A stretch of DNA of 64,000 bases from Candidatus Thalassolituus haligoni. GTDB taxonomy: Bacteria; Pseudomonadota; Gammaproteobacteria; Pseudomonadales; Oceanobacteraceae. The stretch spans positions 279,001-343,000 of the forward strand of contig NZ_CP139482.1 of NCBI RefSeq assembly GCF_041222825.1, written 5' to 3'. Made by a program: the position numbers and the translations under genes. A model generated the notes under the pieces. It searched no databases, was not told the DNA's origin, and worked only from the letters and a program-made list of their open reading frames with translations. Below, piece after piece: positions 18,111 through 26,059 of this stretch (its first letter is position 1; each line of letters begins with the position of its first letter).

Positions 18111-18130
18111 CTATAAGGTAAAACTTATAG
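18111..18130. promoter_or_regulatory. LysR-type operator dyad
   Basis: CTATAAG-N6-CTTATAG is a perfect 7-bp inverted repeat containing the T-N11-A core expected for LysR regulators. It lies 24 bp upstream of the lysR start and about 80 bp before pycA, placed to control both. Confidence 0.75.
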
Positions 18131-18211
18131 CTATCTAAAATAATATCAATTTTGGATCAATATCCGAGTAACGTAGTGTGGAATGCATCAACCACGTTTG
18201 AGGCTTGACTC

Positions 18212-19627
18212 ATGCTGAAGAAGGTACTGATCGCCAATCGCGGCGAAATCGCGGTGCGTATTGTGCGCGCTTGCGCCGAAATGGGAATTCGCTCGGTCGC
18301 CATCTACACCGAGCCTGACCGCTATGGCTTGCACGTCAAGCGGGCCGATGAAGCCTACTCGCTGGGGGAAGATGCGCTGGCCGGTTATCTTGATCCTTTA
18401 CGGCTGGTAAACCTGGCGGTAGAAACCGGCTGTGATGCCATTCACCCTGGTTACGGTTTTCTGTCTGAAAACGCCGAATTTGCCCGCCTGTGTGAAGAAA
18501 AGGGTGTCACCTTTATCGGCCCGAAATCTGCCGTTATTCATGGTATGGGTGACAAGACTCAGGCTCGTGACTCGATGCGTGGTGCTGGCGTGCCAGTCAC
18601 CCCCGGCTCTGACGGCAACCTGGCTAACGTTGACGAAGCGCTTGAGCTGGCTGAAACCGTGGGTTATCCGGTGATGATCAAGGCGACTTCCGGTGGCGGT
18701 GGTCGTGGCATTCGTCGCTGCGACAGCGCGGAAGAACTGATACAGCAGTACCCTCGGGTCATTTCCGAAGCCACCAAGGCCTTTGGTTCTGCCGATGTGT
18801 TCCTGGAAAAATGCATTGTTAATCCGCGCCACATCGAGGTACAAATTCTGGCCGACAGCCACGGTAACGTGATCCATCTGTACGAACGTGACTGCTCGAT
18901 CCAGCGCCGCAACCAGAAACTGATTGAGATTGCACCCAGTCCACAACTCACGCCGGAGCAGCGTGAGTATGTGGGCAACCTTGCCGTCAAGGCTGCTGCC
19001 GCAGTGGGCTATGAAAATGCCGGTACGGTTGAATTCCTGCTGTCTGGCAACAAGGTCTACTTCATGGAAATGAACACCCGTGTTCAGGTGGAGCACACCA
19101 TTACCGAACAGATTACCGGAGTCGACATTGTCCGCGAGCAGCTGCGCATTGCTGCCGGTTTGCCGCTCAGCTACCGTCAGGAAGACATCAGCTACCGTGG
19201 CTTTGCCTTGCAGTTCCGCATTAATGCCGAAGATCCGAAAAATGATTTTCTGCCCAGCTTTGGTCGTATCACCCATTACTATGCACCAGGTGGGCCGGGA
19301 GTACGGGTCGATACCGCCATTTATACCGGTTACGACATTCCGCCCTACTACGATTCCATGTGCCTGAAACTGATTTGCTGGGCATTAACCTGGGAAGAAG
19401 TGATCGCCCGAGGCAAGCGTGCCCTCGACGATATGCGCCTGCGCGGAGTGAAAACCACCGCTCCTTACTACCAGCAGATTCTCAGTCATCCGGATTTTGA
19501 AAAAGCCGTCTTTGATACCAGTTTTGTGCCTAGCCACCCCGAGCTGCTGAACTACTCGGAAAAACGTCACCCCAGTGAAATTGCCCTGGCGCTGGCCGCG
19601 GCCATCGCAGCCCACATGGCCGCCTGA
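18212..19627 (+). CDS. pycA: Pyruvate carboxylase subunit A (biotin carboxylase)
   Basis: This subunit carboxylates biotin on PycB using ATP and bicarbonate, feeding oxaloacetate formation from pyruvate. The 471-residue protein shows the biotin carboxylase N-domain (KVLIANRGEIAVRIVRAC), the ATP-grasp glycine loop (VMIKATSGGGGRGIRRC), EKCIVNPRHIEVQ, ERDCSIQRRNQKLIEIAPSP and the catalytic MNTRVQVEHTITE. It is longer than FabG-linked AccC by a short C-tail, as in the two-subunit pyruvate carboxylases of Pseudomonas. It is followed by pycB, 27 bp downstream. Confidence 0.94.
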   Translation: MLKKVLIANRGEIAVRIVRACAEMGIRSVAIYTEPDRYGLHVKRADEAYSLGEDALAGYLDPLRLVNLAVETGCDAIHPGYGFLSENAEFARLCEEKGVTFIGPKSAVIHGMGDKTQARDSMRGAGVPVTPGSDGNLANVDEALELAETVGYPVMIKATSGGGGRGIRRCDSAEELIQQYPRVISEATKAFGSADVFLEKCIVNPRHIEVQILADSHGNVIHLYERDCSIQRRNQKLIEIAPSPQLTPEQREYVGNLAVKAAAAVGYENAGTVEFLLSGNKVYFMEMNTRVQVEHTITEQITGVDIVREQLRIAAGLPLSYRQEDISYRGFALQFRINAEDPKNDFLPSFGRITHYYAPGGPGVRVDTAIYTGYDIPPYYDSMCLKLICWALTWEEVIARGKRALDDMRLRGVKTTAPYYQQILSHPDFEKAVFDTSFVPSHPELLNYSEKRHPSEIALALAAAIAAHMAA

Positions 19628-19654
19628 CTCCCACTTTGACCAGGAGATTTGAAA

Positions 19655-21454
19655 ATGATCAAGAAGCCAGTACAAGTAACAGACGTTACTCTGCGTGATG
19701 CGCATCAGTCACTGATTGCTACCCGTCTGCGCACCGAAGACATGCTGCCGATCTGCGAAAAAATGGATCAGGCCGGATTCTGGTCGCTGGAAGTCTGGGG
19801 CGGCGCTACGTTTGATGCCTGCGTCCGTTTTCTGAAAGAAGACCCGTGGGAGCGTCTGCGTCAATTACGCGCTGCGCTGCCGAACAGCCGTTTGCAAATG
19901 TTGCTGCGCGGCCAGAACCTGCTCGGCTACCGTCATTACGCCGATGACGTGGTTGAGGCGTTTGTTCATAAAGCCGCTGAAAACGGGATGGATGTGTTCC
20001 GGGTATTCGACGCCCTCAACGATCTGCGTAACCTCGAAACTGCCATGAAAGCGGTCAAAGCCGCTGGCAAACACGCCCAGGGCACCATCTGCTACACCAC
20101 CAGCCCAGTACACACGCTGGATCTGTTTGTGCAGCAGGCCAGAGATCTGGTCAACATGGGTGCAGACTCTGTGGCCATCAAGGATATGGCCGGTCTGCTG
20201 ACCCCGTATGGCACCTATGATCTGGTCAAGGCGTTAAAAGAAGCCGTGGACGTGGACGTGGTGATTCACAGCCACAGCACCTCCGGTCTGGCGCCGCTGT
20301 GTCAGATGAAAGCAATCGAAGCGGGAGTCGACCGCATAGACACCGCCATCTCCTCCTTTGCCAGTGGCACCAGCCATCCGGCTTGCGAATCCCAGGTGGC
20401 CGCCTTAAAAGGCACAGAATACGACACCGGGCTGGATCTGGAGCAGCTGGGTGATATTGCTGACTACTTCCGCGAGGTACGCAAAAAGTACCACCAGTTT
20501 GAATCCGAGTTCACTCGGGAAGACGTCTCAGTGCAAATCAACCAGGTGCCGGGCGGCATGATGTCCAACCTCGCCAACCAACTGAAAGAGCAAAATGCCC
20601 TCGACAAGATTCGTGATGTGTTTGCGGAAATTCCACGAGTACGCGAAGACCTCGGCTTTCCGCCGCTGGTAACCCCCACCTCCCAGATTGTTGGCACTCA
20701 GGCGGTGTACAACGTGCTGGCCGGAGAGCGTTACAAAACCATCACCAACGAAGTGAAACGCTACCTGCAAGGCGGTTATGGCAAAGCACCGGCAGCGGTA
20801 AATGCCGAACTGTTAAAGCAGGCAATTGGCTCGGAAGGTATTATCGAAGCGCGTCCAGCCGACTTGCTCGATGCCGAAATGGCTCGACTGAAAGCTGATA
20901 TTGGTGACCTCGCCCTGAGTGACGAAGATGTGCTGACGTTCGCGATGTTCCCGGACCTTGGTCGTGAATTCCTGCAACAGCGGGCTGCAGGCACGCTGGT
21001 GCCTGAGGCGCTGTTACCGGTTGGCAGTGATAGCAAAGCAAAAATGGGTGTGGCGACCGAGTTCACCATTGATGTTCACGGTGAAAGCTACGACATTGCC
21101 GTTACGGGTGTGGGTGACTTTGGCGCTGGCAAACGCAAGATCTACCTCAGCATGGACGGCGTGCCGCAGGAAGTGATCTTCGAACCACTGAACGAATACG
21201 TTGACGATGGTGCCAGCAAAGGCCGCAAACGGGCAACCGAGCCGGGCCACGTTACCGCGACCATGCCGGGTAACGTCGTGGATGTACTGGTCAAAGAAGG
21301 TGACGAGGTGAAAGCCGGGCAGGCCGTTATGGTAGCGGAGGCAATGAAGATGGAAACTGAAATTCATGCCAATGTGGCCGGTACCATCCAGGCCGTTTAT
21401 GTTGCCAAAGGGGATCGTATTACACCGGGAGAAGTACTGATCGAAATTGGCTGA
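19655..21454 (+). CDS. pycB: Pyruvate carboxylase subunit B (carboxyltransferase + biotin carrier)
   Basis: This 599-residue subunit moves the carboxyl group from biotin to pyruvate, giving oxaloacetate for anaplerosis. The N-terminal TIM barrel has VTLRDAHQSLIATRLRTEDM and the metal ligands around DVVIHSHSTSGLAP; the C-terminal domain has the biotinyl lysine in VAEAMKMETEIHA. The gene resembles oadA of oxaloacetate decarboxylase, but no membrane subunits (oadB/G) are nearby and pycA is adjacent, so a carboxylase is the better call. The start is ATG 19655 with AGGAG 8 nt upstream. Confidence 0.93.
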   Translation: MIKKPVQVTDVTLRDAHQSLIATRLRTEDMLPICEKMDQAGFWSLEVWGGATFDACVRFLKEDPWERLRQLRAALPNSRLQMLLRGQNLLGYRHYADDVVEAFVHKAAENGMDVFRVFDALNDLRNLETAMKAVKAAGKHAQGTICYTTSPVHTLDLFVQQARDLVNMGADSVAIKDMAGLLTPYGTYDLVKALKEAVDVDVVIHSHSTSGLAPLCQMKAIEAGVDRIDTAISSFASGTSHPACESQVAALKGTEYDTGLDLEQLGDIADYFREVRKKYHQFESEFTREDVSVQINQVPGGMMSNLANQLKEQNALDKIRDVFAEIPRVREDLGFPPLVTPTSQIVGTQAVYNVLAGERYKTITNEVKRYLQGGYGKAPAAVNAELLKQAIGSEGIIEARPADLLDAEMARLKADIGDLALSDEDVLTFAMFPDLGREFLQQRAAGTLVPEALLPVGSDSKAKMGVATEFTIDVHGESYDIAVTGVGDFGAGKRKIYLSMDGVPQEVIFEPLNEYVDDGASKGRKRATEPGHVTATMPGNVVDVLVKEGDEVKAGQAVMVAEAMKMETEIHANVAGTIQAVYVAKGDRITPGEVLIEIG

Positions 21455-21713
21455 TCAACAAACCGCCAAACAGGTCTGTAAAACGGATCTGCTTGGCGGG
21501 CCAATCACAGCAGATCAGTCGCGGAAGAATAGCGGCAACCAGGGTAGCAGTAGCAACAGAATCGTCAGCATCTGGTCGTGCTGCTCAACTCCGCCGTTGT
21601 TGTCGGAATTATTATTATTCTCGAGATCAAAAAGGATGTGTTGCCGACGCGGGTAACGTAACCTCCGGCTTATAATTTTGAACAATCGTTTGATGGAATT
21701 TTGAGGAAGCAAG

Positions 21714-22376
21714 ATGAAAAAACTGGTGCAGGGCGTGCTGAATTTTCAGCAAAACGTCTATCCGGCAAATAAAGACCTGTTTGGTGAACTGGCCGATGGC
21801 CAGAGCCCGGATGTCCTGTTTATTACCTGCTCCGATTCCCGCATCGACCCCAATATGGTCACTGGCTCCGAGCCAGGCGATCTGTTTATTTGTCGTAACG
21901 CGGGTAACATCGTGCCGCCGCCATCCAACTTCACTGGGGGCATGACCGCCTCGATCGAATACGCTGTTGCCGTATTGGGTGTGCGCCATGTAATTATCTG
22001 TGGCCATACCGACTGCGGCGCGATCAAGGGTGCGCTGGATATTCAAGCCATCAAGGATCAGGGTTTACCACACGTAAAAGAATGGCTGGGTCATTGTCGT
22101 TCTGCCATGGATATTGTCCGTGAACGCCATGGTATTTCCTGGAATGAACCGCTGGATCCTTGTTACCTCAACGAAGCCATCAGCCAGAACGTATTGCAGC
22201 AGGTCGCCCACATTCGTACCCACCCCTGCGTCGCGGCCAAAATTGCCACCAAAAAGATCTACCTGCACGGCTGGGTGTACGATATCAAGAGCGGTAATAT
22301 TCTTTGTAGCGATGAGCAATGTGAAGAGTTCGTGCCATTTGCAGAACGTTACGCGGAACAAATCAAGGATCTCTAA
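21714..22376 (+). CDS. can: Beta-class carbonic anhydrase
   Basis: It interconverts CO2 and bicarbonate. The 220-residue protein has all zinc ligands and the catalytic dyad: Cys39 with Asp41-x-Arg43 in CSDSR, His98 and Cys101 in GHTDCGAIKG. GxxN in RNAGN also matches. Length and sequence match the E. coli Can/CynT group. It lies 260 bp behind pyruvate carboxylase on the same strand, which needs bicarbonate, so a shared physiological role is likely. GAGG about 9 nt before ATG. Confidence 0.95.
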   Translation: MKKLVQGVLNFQQNVYPANKDLFGELADGQSPDVLFITCSDSRIDPNMVTGSEPGDLFICRNAGNIVPPPSNFTGGMTASIEYAVAVLGVRHVIICGHTDCGAIKGALDIQAIKDQGLPHVKEWLGHCRSAMDIVRERHGISWNEPLDPCYLNEAISQNVLQQVAHIRTHPCVAAKIATKKIYLHGWVYDIKSGNILCSDEQCEEFVPFAERYAEQIKDL

Positions 22377-22392
22377 CACTTGAGGTACCGGT

Positions 22393-22416
22393 GCGTGCCT
22401 GATCTGACAGGCACGC
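22393..22416. terminator. Hairpin after carbonic anhydrase gene
   Basis: GCGTGCCTG and CAGGCACGC form a perfect 9-bp GC-rich stem around ATCTGA. No T-run follows, so it may be a structural end or a weak terminator rather than a classical one. Confidence 0.4.
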
Positions 22417-22424
22417 CCAGGTTC

Positions 22425-22575
22425 CTAGCAGGCTGTTGATTTTTGTTTTCGAGGCAGTCAATGCAAGGCAAAAATAGGAGAAAAGAGGGAGTTTATGGTT
22501 GATAAATGACCGATTCAGGCCTGTTTTTAACACCGCAGTGACAACAACGCAGATAGAAAATCAACCGCCTGCTAG
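22425..22575. mobile_element. 151-bp MITE-like element with 19-bp terminal inverted repeats
   Basis: The ends CTAGCAGGCTGTTGATTTT (22425-22443) and the complement of AAAATCAACCGCCTGCTAG (22557-22575) match at 18 of 19 bases. The interior has no ORF and carries a sub-palindrome (GGGAGTTTATGG ... TTGATAAATGACC) shared with the repeat at 9052-9127. Elements of this kind are non-autonomous; no transposase gene is in the window. The right end supplies the CTAG containing the stop codon of the neighbouring gene. Confidence 0.75.
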
Positions 22576-22823
22576 GCTCGGCGTATAACGCTGCCAATGT
22601 ACAGCAGTAGTAGCGCCCCCACCGTTGCCATGATGACCGAACCGATAAATCCAACGGCAGCAATCCCCAGCAAGTTAAAGACAAAACCACCGATAAATGC
22701 TCCGGTAACGCCAATGACCATGTTACCGAAAAAACCGAATCCGCCACCGCGCTTCAGTGTGCCAGCTAACCAGCCGGCAACCGCACCAATTAGCAAAAAT
22801 ACCAATAAGCTCATTAAATCCAT
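22572..22823 (-). CDS. GlsB/YeaQ/YmgE-family small stress membrane protein
   Basis: The 83-residue protein is hydrophobic with three TM segments (LLVFLLIGAVAGWLAG; FFGNMVIGVTGAFIGGFVF; AVGFIGSVIMATVGALLLLY) and ends IRRA. This is the transglycosylase-associated protein family, induced by general stress; despite the name no enzymatic role is proven. The start MDLMSLLVF at 22823 has GGGAG 8 nt upstream; an earlier ATG six codons before is less likely. Its TAG stop lies in the right end of the MITE-like element. Confidence 0.88.
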   Translation of the reverse strand: MDLMSLLVFLLIGAVAGWLAGTLKRGGGFGFFGNMVIGVTGAFIGGFVFNLLGIAAVGFIGSVIMATVGALLLLYIGSVIRRA

Positions 22824-23124
22824 TGTTTGATCTCCCATCAATTGAGTGTCTATTCATTAGTCGCTATTGAGAGATTGGATGGATTTGCCGTTGAGAGTTC
22901 AAGAATCTGCTTTATCAACGTTAAATTCATGCTATTTCCCGACCTGACGGGATTGCAATGTGCTAGCAGATTCCTGACACCCTTGTCGGTTTAACGACAA
23001 AAAAGCCCACCAAACTCCAAGCAAAGGGGTCAAATGAGAGTGTTTTGCTATGGCACCTGGATTGCTCTCTATTTGGAGACCCATCCAATAACCAGCAATG
23101 CGTAAAACGCGACAGGAGCCAGTT

Positions 23125-23463
23125 ATGTCAGTGACGTTTGAACTGAAAACCACCGAAACCCAGGAGTTCACCTTTGAGTTGCTCAGCAGCAGCGGCGACA
23201 TGCTACTGCTCAGTGGGGATTACCCGAACAAAGCCGCAGCCGAGCAAGGAATTAAAGACGTGAAGCTGGGTTCTCTTATGGGGCATCAAATCGCCGCAGG
23301 TAAAACGCCAGCTGGTGAGACGTTTTTTGTGATTAAAGATACCCACGGCCAAATCATCGCCAAAAGCGCCTTGTTTGCGGATCAGATGTTGTTCGACAAC
23401 GCCCTGCACGCGGTAAAAGACAACGCCTGCATTGCCGGAATATCCGACCTGACCGCAGCCTGA
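23125..23463 (+). CDS. YegP/DUF1508-family protein
   Basis: The 112-residue product carries two DUF1508 repeats of about 50 residues: one with FTFELLSSSGDMLLLSGDYPNKAAAEQGIKDVK and one with ETFFVIKDTHGQIIAKSALFADQMLFDNALHAVK. Each starts with a strand-turn-strand and ends in a helix. Proteins of this family are small and soluble; function is not established. AGGAG at 23112-23116 is 8 nt before ATG 23125. The next gene lies 16 bp downstream, so the two probably share an operon. Confidence 0.88.
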   Translation: MSVTFELKTTETQEFTFELLSSSGDMLLLSGDYPNKAAAEQGIKDVKLGSLMGHQIAAGKTPAGETFFVIKDTHGQIIAKSALFADQMLFDNALHAVKDNACIAGISDLTAA

Positions 23464-23479
23464 GCCATGGAGTCCACTG

Positions 23480-24058
23480 ATGAACAACGAGCTGACCGTT
23501 CTTAAAGAGTTGTCTACGGTTACCGTCACTCAGGCTGAATGGCTGGAGATTGGTCGTACCATCACCAGCCATTTGCCAAAGCCTGAATTTTTGCAAACAT
23601 TCAATGCCATGGCGGGTGAGGTGTCGAAGGTCTACGGCTTTGTTATCGACACCCTGGCTCCCTTTATCGAGCTGAATTCCGAGCCTGCGTTTGTGGAAAA
23701 CTTCGATAGCCTGATGGTGTCCTATCAAGCCAGTTACCTGGCTGAAGCCAGTAAGCCCAGACACTATTGCGACGAAGCATTCGAACACTTTGTTGAGATC
23801 CAGCAGAGCAAGGAATTCAGCACCAGCTATCCGTTGTTGAAACACACGTTTGATCGTCTCGATTACATCATGGACAAGTACATTGCCAATGATGCCTGGG
23901 TGGTGATGAGCATCGAAACAGTGATGAAACGGTTAAGCCGCTGGTTGAATGACATTGCCGAACTCAAAAAAGTCGACAGTGAAGATGCGTTCTGGGTGTA
24001 TCAGGGTCTGATGAAAAGTATCGCAGAATATTTACAGCTGATCCGCCAGCGTGGTTAG
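23480..24058 (+). CDS. Conserved-looking helical protein of unknown function
   Basis: I do not recognise this 192-residue protein. It is predicted almost wholly alpha-helical and soluble, with no signal peptide or TM segment, and has Tyr/Trp-rich helices near the C-terminus (NDAWVVMSIETVMKRLSRWLNDIAEL). Codon use matches neighbouring native genes, so it is probably real. It follows the YegP-like gene by 16 bp and ends before a strong hairpin. Confidence 0.65.
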   Translation: MNNELTVLKELSTVTVTQAEWLEIGRTITSHLPKPEFLQTFNAMAGEVSKVYGFVIDTLAPFIELNSEPAFVENFDSLMVSYQASYLAEASKPRHYCDEAFEHFVEIQQSKEFSTSYPLLKHTFDRLDYIMDKYIANDAWVVMSIETVMKRLSRWLNDIAELKKVDSEDAFWVYQGLMKSIAEYLQLIRQRG

Positions 24059-24104
24059 CCGGTCATCCGGGAATGGTACTGATGGTATTGATGTTGTGGC
24101 ATAG

Positions 24105-24138
24105 CCTGACAGATGCATTGCGGAATGCATCTGTCAGG
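24105..24138. terminator. Perfect hairpin between convergent genes
   Basis: CCTGACAGATGCATT and AATGCATCTGTCAGG form a perfect 15-bp stem with a GCGG loop. It ends 6 bp before the ypjD stop and lies between convergent genes, so it can stop transcription from either side, though it lacks a long T-run. Confidence 0.7.
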
Positions 24139-24143
24139 TGTGG

Positions 24144-24953
24144 CTATTTGCCGATCACTATTTCCAGCACAAACTTGGAACCGAAATATGACAACACCAG
24201 AAATCCGGTGCCAATCAGTGTCCAGCGACTGGCGGTAACACCACGCCAGCCAAAGCGATAACGACCAAACAGCAACATCGCAAATACGGCCCAGCCGATC
24301 GAGGCAAAGACCACCTTATGGAGCAGATGCTGCTCTTTCAGGTCAACCACACTGGGCCAGCCAATCGCAAACGCCAGCGTCAGCAGGATCATCCCCAGCC
24401 AGATCATTTCAATCAGCAACAGATCCATGGTTTGCAGCGGCGGGAGTGCCTGAATCAGACCGTGGGTCTTGTGCTTGCGCAGATGGTGATCCTGCAAGGA
24501 CAACAATACCGACTGCACTGCGGCAATCACAAACACGCTGTACGCCAGAATGGATAACAAAATATGCCAGACCAGGCCGTAGCTGAGGTGATCCAGTGTT
24601 TCACGTTGTTGAGAGAACGAAGACACCACCAACAGCACAGCGATCATTGGAAACAGGCCAACAAACAGATTCTCGACCGGCTTTTTCAAACTGGAAAACA
24701 GCAACAGCAGCGTAATGACCCAGCCAATGACCGAGCCAATATTATAAAACGCAAAGTTGATTCCGGGATGGGCGCTGTCACTGGTGACGGCACCGTAGAG
24801 CAGAAAACCCAGGTGCGTGAGCGCCGCCAGCATGGCCAGCGTCAGTACCAGATTACGATTGGCTGGACGGTCTCCACGAATGGTTTGCCACTGACGAAAA
24901 GCAGAAAACAGATACAAAACCGCAGCGGGCAAGGCAACAATAAATTCGGACAT
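24144..24953 (-). CDS. ypjD: Inner-membrane CcsA/HemX-like protein YpjD
   Basis: The 269-residue protein has eight hydrophobic helices and belongs to the cytochrome c assembly (CcsA/HemX) family. The conserved His-containing segments are present: THLGFLLYG early, LSYGLVWHILLSILAYSVFVIAAVQSVLL in the middle (WHIL) and LKEQHLLHKVVFASIGWAVF near the end. In many gammaproteobacteria ypjD lies next to ffh, as here with one gene between. It acts in the inner membrane and may handle haem or quinone, but its job is not settled. The start MSEFIVALPA at 24953 is preferred to an upstream ATG because TM1 follows directly. Confidence 0.85.
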   Translation of the reverse strand: MSEFIVALPAAVLYLFSAFRQWQTIRGDRPANRNLVLTLAMLAALTHLGFLLYGAVTSDSAHPGINFAFYNIGSVIGWVITLLLLFSSLKKPVENLFVGLFPMIAVLLVVSSFSQQRETLDHLSYGLVWHILLSILAYSVFVIAAVQSVLLSLQDHHLRKHKTHGLIQALPPLQTMDLLLIEMIWLGMILLTLAFAIGWPSVVDLKEQHLLHKVVFASIGWAVFAMLLFGRYRFGWRGVTASRWTLIGTGFLVLSYFGSKFVLEIVIGK

Positions 24954-25036
24954 AACCAAGTTTCCAAAAAGACGCGGCCAGTGTCGCACATGGCCCCGAC
25001 TTAGCAAAGTCGATGCAATTCAGTTGCATTGACAGA

Positions 25037-25720
25037 TCAGTATCTCAAGCCCAAGGCATCACATAACCAGCTCTGAAAATTGCTCGCAGCACGGAAGCGC
25101 CGGGCAATCTGATCACAGCAGTCGGGTTGATAGAGCGTCTCTTCATCCAGCGCCGCCAGGGCAATAAAATCCTTACGCTTGAGCTCGTCTATTTGAGGGT
25201 GATCTTTGTCGTAGCCCTTGGGCGGGCGTATCAGGCTGTCGCCATCCAGTTGAAAATATTGCTGGAAGTCGTTATCGCCAATAGCATCCAGATAGCGTGC
25301 CGGTCGTTCGGCCAGCGCGTCGCGAATTTTCCCCAGCGCTACCGAATCCGGGTGCCAGACGCCGACGCCAACAAATATCTCGTCCGCTGCAATGTGCAAA
25401 TAAAATCCCGGTGCATGGATATCTTTGCCGGACTCATGGCGAAACTGGATACCAACATTCAGCTTGTAGGGCGTCTTGTCTTTGGCAAAGCGGGTATCCC
25501 GATAGGGCCGCATCAACGAGCCGCCCACTTTTTTGGCGACGGCTTCGTAATAGGGCGAGATAGCGCGGATCTCCATTTCCATGGCAGCAATAAACGCCAG
25601 TGCCGGGCCACGAACCTGAAGCTCATAGTCGGACTTGTGTTGCTCGAACCAGGCCTTGTTATTGTTTTCTTGCAGCTGGCGCAAAAATACCAGCAACTCC
25701 GGTGAAAACGCCGTAAACAT
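25037..25720 (-). CDS. DUF2461 (TIGR02453) family protein
   Basis: The 227-residue protein matches DUF2461. Features include FLRQLQENNNKAWFEQHKSDYE, PYRDTRFAKDKTPYKLNVGIQFRH, the FYLHIAADEIFVGVGVWHPDS strand region and the RPPKGYDKDHPQIDELKRKDF segment. The family is soluble and widespread; its biochemical role is unknown. GGGAGA 5 nt upstream supports the start at 25720. It is divergent from ffh. Confidence 0.88.
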   Translation of the reverse strand: MFTAFSPELLVFLRQLQENNNKAWFEQHKSDYELQVRGPALAFIAAMEMEIRAISPYYEAVAKKVGGSLMRPYRDTRFAKDKTPYKLNVGIQFRHESGKDIHAPGFYLHIAADEIFVGVGVWHPDSVALGKIRDALAERPARYLDAIGDNDFQQYFQLDGDSLIRPPKGYDKDHPQIDELKRKDFIALAALDEETLYQPDCCDQIARRFRAASNFQSWLCDALGLRY

Positions 25721-26059
25721 AAGGTCTCCCTGTCTTGCCGCCATGGGCGCTGTGGTATTGATGAACACTTGTTACATATGGCTCGGTATCGTGCGCCGGA
25801 GCCTGGGGCAGGTGCTATGAGGCAAGTGCTATGGATGGTGCTATGGATGGTGCTATGGGGATAGTACCGTAACAAAATCTTGTGATTATTCCATGTTGCG
25901 GTCGCGATCCCGGTTAATTCGTTACGACGGCGAATTCGCCCAACGGGCGTAAGGATAACCGTCCTTAAAGAGGGTATACTTGGCGTTATTTTTCGCAAAC
26001 GGGGCGCCGGCCCGGTTATCCAGTCCCGGCCAGACGTACCCAGCATACGAGTTGTCATT
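25721..26059. other. Intergenic region upstream of ffh
   Basis: This 339-bp stretch holds no gene. Short tandem repeats of a 12-bp unit (TGGTGCTATGGA, four imperfect copies) lie at 25809-25858. An inverted repeat TAAGGA-N6-TCCTTA sits at 25950-25967, with a TATACT -10-like hexamer at 25975-25980 that could start ffh transcription, though no clear -35 box was found. Confidence 0.55.

Noticed and set aside
21515..21712. Minus-strand 65-codon ORF with a hydrophobic tail between pycB and can
   Set aside because: No ribosome-binding site, runs against the operon direction and has an Asn-run and low-complexity sequence; probably chance.
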